Positions 1 through 11,800 of a DNA stretch of 64,000 bases are shown piece after piece. Where the stretch lies: the NCBI GenBank assembly GCA_021018995.1, contig CM037596.1, positions 89,969,184-90,033,183 of the forward strand, in the 5' to 3' direction. The stretch is from Chloranthus sessilifolius (taxonomy: Eukaryota > Streptophyta > Magnoliopsida > Chloranthales > Chloranthaceae). The translations under genes and the position numbers were made by a program. The notes beneath the pieces were generated by a model. It had not been told where the DNA came from. It saw only the letters and a program-made list of their open reading frames with translations, and made no database searches. Each line of letters opens with the position of its first letter. Positions within the stretch are counted from its first letter, which is position 1.

Positions 1-308
1 CGTTTTGTTTGTCATTTAGGCCCATTAAGTAAATTCTATATATTGAGAAGATGAAAACATTAGCATCCTCAAGAAGCAAAACAATGCTAGGCATGATGGT
101 TTACTTGGGTAAATAAAGATATTAAGACGGCTTACCATTCAAATCATAAATAATCAATGGCCACAATAATCCAAACAAAATATATATCAAGTCAACAAAA
201 TTATAAATAAAAGAACAACCAAGAATCCCATACAATCAACAACAATTTCAGCATTTGACATGTTAAACAGGATGTAAGCACTGTAGTAATTCAAAGACCA
301 ACAAAAAC
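1..308 (-). other. VIK intron 5 (incomplete)
   Basis: AT-rich sequence downstream of the exon 5 donor. I see no further VIK exon before the window edge and no recognisable repeat. Confidence 0.6.
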
Positions 309-429
309 CTTTGGTAGATATTCAGTGACAATCATCATAGGACTAGTCTGAGTTACAGCACCCAAAAATTGGACCACATTTGGATGCCGTATTTTCTGAA
401 GCAGTGCAAGCTCATCCCTAAATGCTCTT
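309..429 (-). CDS. VIK: VIK exon 5 (helix C to kinase hinge)
   Basis: This 121-bp exon reads RAFRDELALLQKIRHPNVVQ, then FLGAVTQTSPMMIVTEYLPK. It supplies the helix-C Glu and the hinge region. The acceptor TTTTGCAG precedes 429 and the donor AAG|GTTTTTG is at 308. The remaining kinase exons must lie left of the window. Confidence 0.92.
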
Positions 430-3400
430 CTGCAAAACCAAACATTATCAAGAAGCCAACCCCCAGGGAATGACTAGATTAGGAGTGGAAAAAAAACGAA
501 AACTCGAAACCGAACCGAAAAAAACTGGTCCAAAACTGAGACCGGTTTTGGATCGGTTCGGTTTCGATTTGGGGTGCCAAAAACCGAAAACCGATTGAGA
601 AGGCAGAGAAAACCGACTAAAAAACGAAAAAAAATCTCTTTAAAAATAATACAAGATACCGAACCGAACTGAAATCAAGTTTGATCGGTTCGGTTTCAGA
701 GAATGGAGAGTTCGGTTAACCAAAACAGAAAAAATTTGGTTTGGTTCGGTTGGGTATACCAAACCTCCACCACTAGACTAGATACACAAAAGAAAACATA
801 GAGAGACAGTATAAGGCAGCAAAAATCAAAATCCACATATGTTATAAATGAACAACCCACACTTTATCTTCATCAGTAATCACATGCTCCCCGAGCTCTT
901 TTACTGCAACTTGGGTTCCTCGCCATGATGCAATGCGAAAGGTTCCCTGATATATATTTCATAATTATGAAAAGTGTGAAAAGTAACACCGCATAGTGTC
1001 ATATAGGTACATTGTCATTTATCAGATTTCTCACCGTAAATTAATATTAAAATGCACTGTCTGATACAAAACAAATGAGATCAACTCTGGTCACCATCAG
1101 GTTGAGATAAAACCCTCACCGTCCAGCCTTTAGGCCAGTGGCATCTGACTCGCATTCTTTTACCAATCCAAGACATACAAGTGGCAAAACATCATATGAA
1201 CTGAATTGAGCATAAAAAATGTCCATCAAAGAATTCATACCATCCAATCCAAGCATTTCAATATGGAACCTGCAGTAGATGTGAATAACAGTCCATATAT
1301 TAAAAGTGCCTTAGATCAAATGTTTGAGCCCTTTGATGGGCATGATGTTAAGCTGAGTTCGGTTCATATCAAGGTGTGCCACTTGGACTACTTCAATTGG
1401 TCAAATAGGTGTGTCATGTTGGCCTAATCAATGGGACAGTGAGGATTTTATCTCATCCCTAACTGAGATATTAAAGTTGCATGCAACTTAGCACTATGGG
1501 CATCATTGAAGGCATAAACTGGACCAATAACAAGTTCAACATATCAACCTTTTAAAGAATTTTCAATCAGCAACTACTGAGAATATGAATAAGTACCTTG
1601 GTTATGTCAACGCTGTTGGTAAAATCAAGTTCTCTAGGATCAATTTCATACTCTGGGACATCACGAGCAGTTTGAACATGCATGGGAGCCATCTGAGCAG
1701 TAGGAACATCAGAAACAAAGGTTTACTAAACTATGATACGTAAAGAGAAAACAAGTTCTAAGAACTCCCACCAATGAACCAATAGTCCAAATGGGATTCA
1801 TAATCTCATCTTGAACAGAAAATCCAAGTAGACGATAGATCATGCAAAACATACCGGAGGCTTTGCGCCATATTTCTCCAAAAGCTTGATCACATCTTGG
1901 TTTTTGTAATATATAGCATCTGCAAGTGGCTGTATAAGAAAATTAAATAATTGAGCAGAATTTTGGAATTCTCTGGTCATGCAATTCATATGAAAGTGAC
2001 ACAGATGTCATTGAAATGTGTGATTACTTATAAAAGGTAATAAAAACAATACAATCAATCACTGTGATCATCATCATAATCATCATTGCCTTACTCATCT
2101 ATTTAGGGTCAGCATTGTGAGTCCTTTTCTCCACTCACTTTGTTCAACGCTAAATTCTCCGTAACTCCATGATCCTTCATTTCTTTTCTAACTACTCCCC
2201 TCCAAGTAAGGTCTCAGTATCAGTACCGGTATCGGGTATTGATCCATCTTGGACCGATACAGATACGGTATCGCCAATACCTTATCGGTTGATTTTTATT
2301 TTTTTTAAGTTAAAAATAAACAAATAAAAGGCTGTATTGGTCAGTATCGGCCAACCCTAACAAGTATCGGTTCTTGACGAAACCAACATGTATCAGTATC
2401 GACAGAGTTTTGACAGCATGCCTCTTTATTGGTTTTCCCATTCTCCTGCTTCCTTGTGCTAGCATCAAATATAGTTTCAATCCTTCGTACAATGGTTGTT
2501 TCAGATGTACAATGAGCATGCCCAAAACATCTCAAACGACATTTCTTCACTTCCTTTTTTTTAAGGAACGTCGTTTGAGATGGTTTAGGCATATTCATTG
2601 GAGACCTAAAACATCCTCTGTATGAAGGATTGAAACAATATGAGCACAGGGAAGCAGGCGAAGGGGAAGACAAATAAAGACTTGGAGGGAAGTAGTTAGA
2701 AACGACATAAAGTACGAATTACAATCAATCATTGTGATAATTTAAAGTTGCATCTTTGACTAAGAGGATAAGTTTCCATCACCCGCTCCATCAGCATCAT
2801 CAGCCTTATCCCATCTATTTGGGGTCCATCACCCCTTGAAACTTCTTGAACCTCTTCAGAGTTCGAACATTTTTTTTTTTCAGAATACATTTTTAAACAT
2901 GGAGGATGCAACTTGTCAGTATAAATGTTATCCAAAGTTCCAAATTATGTATAATTTTTACTAACACTCAGTTCTAAGAATTTAAAAAGAAGTTAAATTT
3001 GTCTCTCCAAGAAGCAATTGGAGAAAACATTCTGCTCTATTTCTCATATTCCTACAACCTGATTTTACTTAAATTTGGATTGCAACGGACTTGTTACTTA
3101 ACATGGTCATGTGAGCTGGTTAAAGGTGTAAAGTAGCCTCAGTGGGATTCAGCAAAGAAAAAATATTATGAATTAGGTTGTACAGCACCAACACACACTC
3201 TCATCCCAATGCATGCAAGGGTAAAAAGAACAATACTTGTGGCCTCACCTCAATATCCTATAACAAAGAACATTTCAAAGGGCCACAACCAATCATCTTT
3301 TCCTACGAAGAACAAAAAAAAAAAGATGAATGGTACCAGCACCACATTCCAACATCCCTCAAATCCATTCTCAAACTAGAGCACAAATACTTCTCATCTC

Positions 3401-5772
3401 ATGGCTCGTAAAATCTGTTAAACTAAGGACCTTTAAGAATTTAACAAAAAAGAAGAAGAAGGAATCATGTGGCTCATCTATATATGAAAAATTGAAAATG
3501 TGGATTAAGAACACATATGCTGAAACAGCCCTTCCAAATTTAGAAAAGGTGACCTATCTGTTGTAGCCTACCACTATTCCTCAATGACCATGCAGAAGGA
3601 ACTTGCAATTATCAACCTATTCCAATCCAAGCTATCGACTATCAGTCCAATCTTTGGACCGAAACATATCAGTCGATACCAATATGATATCGCCGATACC
3701 GAAACCACGTTTGTTTGAAAAAAAAATGAAAAAATAAAAGAAAAACGACTCTATTTGTTGATATTGATACAGTATCGGCCAATACCGAAATGGTATTAGC
3801 GACACCACCTCGAAACGGCATCGGTTTCCTGATACGTATCGGTAACGGCCGAGTTTTAATACCTTGTTCCAATCTGCACATTACTGTGTCAGAGTGCTAT
3901 CTATGAAAAGATATTCCTCAAAAGAAAAATGATGAGGTAATCCATCCAGACTAGGGAAAGATTTTGAACTCTTGAAGATCATCAAATTCTGTCAAATTAC
4001 AATCTACTACACCAAGTAGTCTACCCTTGATTCTTCATGAAGAATACACTCAATCAGCCATGCCTGTGAAAGCAATTATACAGTCTGCATTGCTCACACA
4101 AAAAGTAGCACAAGGAAATAGATCCAAGAACAACACTTCCCAAGGTGGGTAGAAGGGAATAGAAAAAATCACCATAGTTGTTATCATTGAAAGGGACAAA
4201 ATTACATGGTTAACACTTGCTAGATTCTGCATGTGCAGCTACAGCCTGTAAATCAAGGATGTGATTCGTCAACCCAGGCTGTGACTGAGACAATAAATCA
4301 AAAAGGAAATCTCATCACCACTTGAAGAGCTTCTTGATAGCTTGCAATTTTTGTACCCCATAATTGGCTTCACCAACTCTTTAAGGCATATGGGGACTTG
4401 ATCTGACCAAACCCCAGCACTCTCAATGTATCGAAAATCTTTTCTCTCTTGAACTATTCTTTGGGTTACCAAAACTAAAGCAAAGAATCACAACGTAGTG
4501 TCTCTTCCGGCATTTTCTGGTAGTAAAATCTCCCTTGTTGATGGATCCATTGTACCAATTGTCAGTAGTTAAATGTTCCTCCATGGCTCCACCATCATGT
4601 ATATCTCAAATTTCACATTCCTAATTTCGATAATTAGTCTTTGTAAGTCAACTCCATCACATCAGTTAAGTGTTTTGCAATTAACAACTCGTCTCTTTTC
4701 CACTCTGCCATTAATAATGTTTTTCTCGAGGGATACCTTTGGAAGGAACGCTACATCGATCTGCCTTTAGAATATGGAAAAAATTGCAGAACATAAAAAA
4801 TCCATCTATGAGATAAAGCAAACTCCAAAGATCAAATTTTCAAATTCATGCTGGCTGGAAGTTTTAAAAAGTATACTAATTAGGGCTAACAATGAACAGG
4901 GCTGTCCCGGATTTCGGCCGGGACACGGTTCGGAAATAACAGGCTTTTTGGGTGTGTAAGCCCAGCCCATGACTAAGCATGATCCTGCCTTGGTCGAGCT
5001 TGGACTAGAGGCCCCAACACTCGGCCCTGGCCTAGCCCAGTTTCATATATGTATAAAGATATAACATAAAAATTATATATTCACAATAAATTTTAATCAA
5101 ATGGCATTACACTAAAATGCCCTGAGATTAAACCATTGAACGGCTTAATCGATCCACCAAAGCTACTAAGCCTACTATAAAAAACTCATAAGTCACATCT
5201 TTTTAAAAACTTTTACTAATATAAAAAATTAATTTAAAATTGTTGAGGAGCCTTCGATTTATACAAACACAGAAAATTTTGATTTAAAAAAATTAGAGAA
5301 AAAAAAAAAAGAAATAGCTAAAAATACTATAGCTAGATAAAAAGTCTGTAACCCAACCCATCCAGGCCCAGCCTGCTAGAACCAGGTTAGGGCCAGACTG
5401 ACAAAAAAAAAGCCTAACCCGGCCCATTAAGAGCCCTACTACTAATTTGGAGTAGTTGTGATATAGGAATCGGACTTTTCTACAATGATGACATGCTTGT
5501 GAAAAATACTGATGCTATGTAGTTGCCCAATTAAAGGCATATCCAAGGAAGAAGTTTGAGATTAAGGACCAAGGAAATCAAAATATGTTCTTGGTATTGA
5601 AGTAATCCGATCAAAGACAGGACTAGTTCTTTGTCAACAGAGCACTGGACTTAGTGGAGAGTTCTCAATATATTTTATTAGGATTGATTATCCTCTCATA
5701 CACAGATTACACTAACAACTAAAACTACCCCTAAATGTGTACACCTTAAAATACCCTTCAATAAAGAGTTAC

Positions 5773-5813
<41 letters not shown>

Positions 5814-8800
5814 CTTCAAATAGAAGTCGACTTCTTGTGGGAGGGAATGGGAGAGGAAAGGTGGTATCATCTAATCAACTGAGAGGTTTGTCATTTTGCA
5901 AGAGATGAAGGAGATGTTGGCATCCATAGATTACGCGAAATGAGCGAAGTCCTCCTTGGCAAGTGGGTATGGAGGATAGAGGTTGAGAGAGGAAATTTGT
6001 GAGTGCAGGTGCTCAATTGCAAGTATGGGCAATAATGAGTGAGGGATAAAAAGTAGGAAGCATAGAACCTCAGCTTGGTGGAGAGGTGTTTGTTCGGTTA
6101 AGACTGATTTCAACCAAGGCATCAAACTGGGGGATAGGATTTGTTTTGGCTCTTTTCTGGCTTAGGATTGTTGTTTAAACGACCACTTCAGTAATATCTA
6201 CAGAACGCCTTGATTTCTAGGTCGTTGATTGCTGACATGTTTAGCCTTCTTGGTAGTGTGGTTGTTTGAGACTTGCAAATGCATAGGAACCTTCAGGGGC
6301 TTTTTATTGCCAAATGCAAGTCCAACGCCAAGAGGACTGGCCTAAGGATGTGGAGCCCTGACGATCAGGACCTTTTCTCAGTGTGCTCGTTTTACAGCTT
6401 TCTTGTTCGGCAGCCGGTGGTTCGTCATAATTGGGTTGCGGAGTGAATGTGTTGTGGTCCTGCAAGAGTCAGGTTGTTTGGTTGGACCCTTGTGTGGGGT
6501 CTGAACGTCGTGGTTGATCAGTTAATCTAGAGAGGTAAGAGAATTCGTAACAAGTGTATGATGGGCATGGCGGAGGCGAAGTCTGTAGATCATTTGTTTC
6601 TCCATTGCTGGTTTGCTAGGGAGTTGTGAAGTTTGGTGCTTAAGGCTTTTGGAGTTGGTTGGATCTTCCCAAGAATGTGGTGGGCTACTGACTCTTGGGA
6701 CAATGGAGCTCTCAAGGGAGTCAAGAGAGCATTTTGGAGAGCCCCTTGTATGGTTGTTTGATGGGTGATTTATCTGGAAAGGAGTGAGAGAGTTCTTCGG
6801 ATGAGGAGGAAGCCTATTGCATTTGTTATATGTGCGGCTAAGGATTGGGTGCTTAAGTAGGTGGAGATGGATGGGGATGCTTTATCTCATGAGGTTGTGA
6901 CTTGGTTGGAGTGGAGGGATATGCCGAGGGAGATTTAGTTGTTTTCTCTCAGCTTTAGTGATTTACCGATTTGTCTTATGGAGTTGTTGATTTTTTTGTT
7001 GGGTGCTCTAGGCTGGTGATTTTCTGTTTTTGCTTTTAGCTGTCAGCACAGGTTTTCTTTTATATTTTGTCTTTTTAATGCAATTTGCCTTATCCATTAA
7101 AAAAACTTACATTTTCCTATTTTCACAGCCACCAGTGTCACATAATGCCATAGAATTATTACCAAGCTACCATTATGTTACATGAATATAAAACCATAGT
7201 AACCAAATTCAGATTCGACAATAATTTGGCAGGCTTCAGTTCTGTTTAATTCAAATAAATTTGGGAAAGATAAAACGATATTGAGGAATATAAAAATTAT
7301 TAAAAATCATAAAAATATATCTTAACCTATTTTAACTTTTAAAAGTTTAAAAAATAGTTTTCTAAGCAATAAAATAGGTGCAGTACATAAACCGTATGCA
7401 TCACAAATTCACAACCTAAAAAAATGCAAAACATGATTAAAGATATATCACAATTATAAAATGGGCGAATTGGCCGAATAATCAGCGAAAAGTTTAGCAG
7501 ATCACTTATTAGGAGAATTTTTCGATAATTTGATTAATTCAAATAATTTTGTGAGATAGACGGCTCCTGTCCCAACTGATCAACTATAATCCGTCATAAA
7601 CCCTTTCTTTCATTAAGTCTGCATCAAGACCAAACAAAACGTCCTCCGAAAGTTCATCAGGAACTTATCCATCCCTCTTATTTGATAAAAATGTATACTT
7701 CAGTCATCGACGCACAAGAATCATGCAGTTAATGTTATGTGTGAATCCTAGTTTCTTTATGATTCCTTGTAGAGTGGGCTTCTTGGTTAGAAAGAAAGTG
7801 TGACTGGTATCCCACTTCCTTATATATTTCGTTTATAATCATTTTGATGGATGCCTTGGTATTTCTTTTATTTTGGATTCTGGGTTTCATCAAAAAGGCT
7901 TTGTCAAAAGTCCTATCAAAAAAAGCCCCGACAAAAGGGAGAGACCTACATTCTTTTGTACTTATGATTATTTTTCTCTACTAGTGGAAGAAGAGCTCTG
8001 TTGTTGCCTCGTCTATTTAGGCAAACTTGTCGAACTTAGTAAATCTTTGTGTCTATTCTTCTTTTTTGATTAACAGTTAAGCACACAGTCCATCCTATCA
8101 TTCACAAATATCAGACCTATTAAATGTTAATTGGGCTCTAACTTTTAAGAGTCTCGCCCAAGCGAGATCAGGAGCAGAATCCGAGTTTGCTTTGTCCACC
8201 TCCGTATTTGTCAGTTTTACTTGGATTAGAAGTCTACTAAGATGAATCTAAGAGTTGAGATTGCTTTGTAAAGCCTTAGAAAACCTATCTAGGGTTTTGT
8301 GGAGAGCTTTGGAGAGGCTTTTGAGCAAGGATCAAAATATCGGCCAAAATTTCGGTTTCAGGCATGACTGAAACCAATAATTTGGACCGAAATTTTGGCC
8401 GAAAACCGATAATTTGGCCAAAATTTCGGCTGATAATTTCAATCCCATACAAAATATGACCGAAATTTCGGTCCAAGTTACCGTTTCGGTGAGGACAGAA
8501 ACCGATAATTTGGACCGAAATTTTGATCCTTGCTTTTGAGTGTTCTTGTATTTTTTTGGAATCATCTAATAATGAATCATCACTGCCCGTGGACGTAGGC
8601 AAATTGCCGAACCACGTCAATATTGTCTCTTATGTGATTGTGTTTGATTTTCTTTTGTTTTTGCATTCTAGACTGATAGCTCATCGTGATATCATTAGTT
8701 AATTTGAAAGCTTCCACGCAACAAATTGGTATTAGAGCGTTCAGGTTTTTGTTCTACGATCAGAGATAGCAACGAAGTCCGCAAAGGTTTCGAACGCGAG

Positions 8801-11800
8801 GTTCAAGGTTGAGAAACTCGACAGGAAGATTAATTTCGGATATTCACAAGTACAAGTCTAGGATATCTTGATTCAGCAAGGGCTACACAAGGCATTGAAA
8901 GAGCTTAAGGGTAAGCCGGTGGATATGCCTGACGGTAATTGGGAAGAATACAAACTTCAAGCGTATAGTACAATTTAACTATGTCTAGCGAAGGAGATTA
9001 CGTGCAACATGATGCGAGAGAACTCAGCAGCCGCGCTTTGGGGGAAATTGGAGAGTCTCTACATGACGAAATCTCTGACGAGTCGTCTGACGTCTGTATC
9101 TCTAAAAGCAACCGTACAGGTTGCACATGAAAGAAGGTACTCCTCTCAATGAACATTTCAATGAATTCAATAAAATTATATCGAAATTGTGGAATGTTGG
9201 AGAAGAGGTTAAGATTGAAGGCAAAGGATTATTGCTTTTGTCTTCCCTCCCTGATTCCTATGAGCACTTGGAGTCGATTACAGCAGCATTGCTTTGTAAT
9301 GACATGAGGAAGTAGAGTTCGGATAGTGATACACAAGTGGATGGCTTGTTGGTTAGGGGGTCAAAGGACCATAAATTTGGAAAGGGTAGATCAAAGTCCA
9401 GATCTAAATTCAAAAACAGGAAGAATTAGAATGTTATAAGGGTCACGAGAAGGGTCACATTAGGAAGCATTGTCCTCAGTTGTAGGCTAAAAGAACTTAT
9501 GCTCATGATAGAAAGTAGAAAGTTGATGAGACTAGCGTAGCCTAACAAGCTCCAGATGATGATGGGAACATATTGTCAGTAGTTTCTAAAAAATATTCGA
9601 TTCAGGGTGCTTCTACCACATGTAGCTGAATAGGGAGTTAGGGACTAGCTCACGTCTTATACAAAGGCGGATGGTGGAACAGTTTTCATGGGTAACAACA
9701 TAGCCTGCAAAACAGTTGGCTAAGGTAGCATCAAAATAAAGATACACGAAGAGGTTGTTAGAATGTTAACTGATATACGGCATATACTGGAACTGAAGAA
9801 GAACCTTATATTGCTTGACACATTAGACTCCAATGGGCTCAAATTTGTAGCTCAATGAGGAGTTTTAAAGGTGACTCGGGAATCTCCAATTGTGATGAAA
9901 GCGAAAAAAGTTAGGAAACTTTACTTTTTACCAGGGACTACAGTGACAAGTGGAGCGGCAGTATCTACTTCAGATGATAGCAGTATGTCCTCTACACAAT
10001 TATGGCACATGCGCCTTGGGCGCATGTCAAAAAAAGGGATGATAAAGTCAAGCAAACAGTGCTTGTTGGAAGGTGTAAAAGCTAGCAAGGTTGACCTCTG
10101 TGAGCATTGTGTCTTGAGGAGACAGTGCAGGGTTAAGTTCAACATATCAGTTCACACTACAAAAGGCACACTAGACTACATACATTCAAACATATGGGAG
10201 CCTTCAAAGGTTCCTTCTGAAGGTGGTGCCCGGTACTTCGTCTCTTTCATTGACGATTACTCTCGGTATGTATGGATCTACATGATGAAGAGTAAGGATG
10301 AGTTGAAAATCTTTAAGAAGTATAAACAAATGACCGTCTACAGCAATAGAGTGCAAGACTCCGATTGAGATGTGGTCAAGGAAGCCTACAAATGAAAATG
10401 CATTGAGGGTCTTTGAATGTGCATCTTACTATCATGTCAGAGATAGTAAAATTGACCCAGGAGCTATGTAGCGACCCGAGTTCTCACAATCTGATTTATG
10501 AGATCTTAGGCCGTACCATCGAATACCATCACTTAGGTTCGCAAAAGAATACAACAAGAGTACATTTAAATAGCGGAAGGGAAGATTCAATATATATAGA
10601 AAATATGAATCGCATTAAATTAAACTCAACCTAAGCATATCCTGAAAAGAAAATTTTTAATCATCCATACTAATCTTCTTATTCCAAGTTCATACATCAG
10701 ATTAAAATGTTTAAAAGAAACTAAAGCAACTCTTAATTAAAAATTGTATCATCAAAAAGTGATCAACATAATCTTGAAATGAAAATAAGTAACTAGGCTA
10801 CGAAGCCCTCATCGCCATCTGTCTCCAATCCCGGAACATCGCGTACAGTCTCATCACCATACGCCCATACGTTATCATCAGTTGTACCCGTCTCCTTTGG
10901 CCACCCACATAAAAGGGGTGTAAGATAAACTTGTATGGACCAGACATATTTTTCTTTAAAATATTAACAACATGAAGCATCGTATAAAACAGTTATGAAA
11001 CCTTACATATATGCATATGACATGCATAATTTCAATAATCTTAAAAGAAGTTGAATATAATATGTAAATCATTCTTGCATATGACCAGAAATATATCAAT
11101 GATCTGAAGGAACTGAACATAACATGAAAATCATCTTATAGAAATCATAACATTCAAACATATTTGAAGAAGGGTCCCGAAGTCGTGGCCTCGAGCTCCA
11201 TGTAACGGAGGTACGCAGCGTGGCTACCAGAGCCATCCGCAACGCCACTCATGCTCTTGGTGCTCGGTGGAGGGGTACGCTATGTTATGCCAGGAGGGCA
11301 GGTGACATGAGGGCTTCACGATGTGGTCGCAGCACGGTCGCATGGGAAGATGATGAGGGAAGTTATGGGCGTAATGGATAGGGGCTTGACACTGTGTGCC
11401 ACAGGCAGGAGGCGTGTGCTATGGGGGAATGACAAACCAATACATTTGAAGTCCTCGAGTTGTTTGCCCATAGATGGTGTTTGGACCATCTATGTGGGAG
11501 AGGTGTTGGATGAATTGTCTCCCACCCACACGGGGCCTTGCATCGCCAGAGGGTGCGCAAGTGTCTCCTGGGCCTGAAAGGGTGGGCCTAGGACGTCGCA
11601 GCTGCGATGTCGTGTGGCACCAAAAACGAGGTTACCATGTGACCTCGTGCCGGCGTCGCGGTGCACATGGGTCGGTTCAAAGGCACTCGAGGGCTACGTG
11701 GGACTCGGTAGAGTACGGCAGCAAGAGGGTTGGATGCGGATGTGTGTTAGTAAAGCGGAATGCACACGATAGTGGGCTTGGTTTGGTATGTCGACAAGAC

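Noticed and set aside
8285..8620. Two overlapping minus-strand frames of 111 and 77 codons
   Set aside because: They are produced by the CCGAAATT repeats of a MITE inside an LTR and show no protein family.
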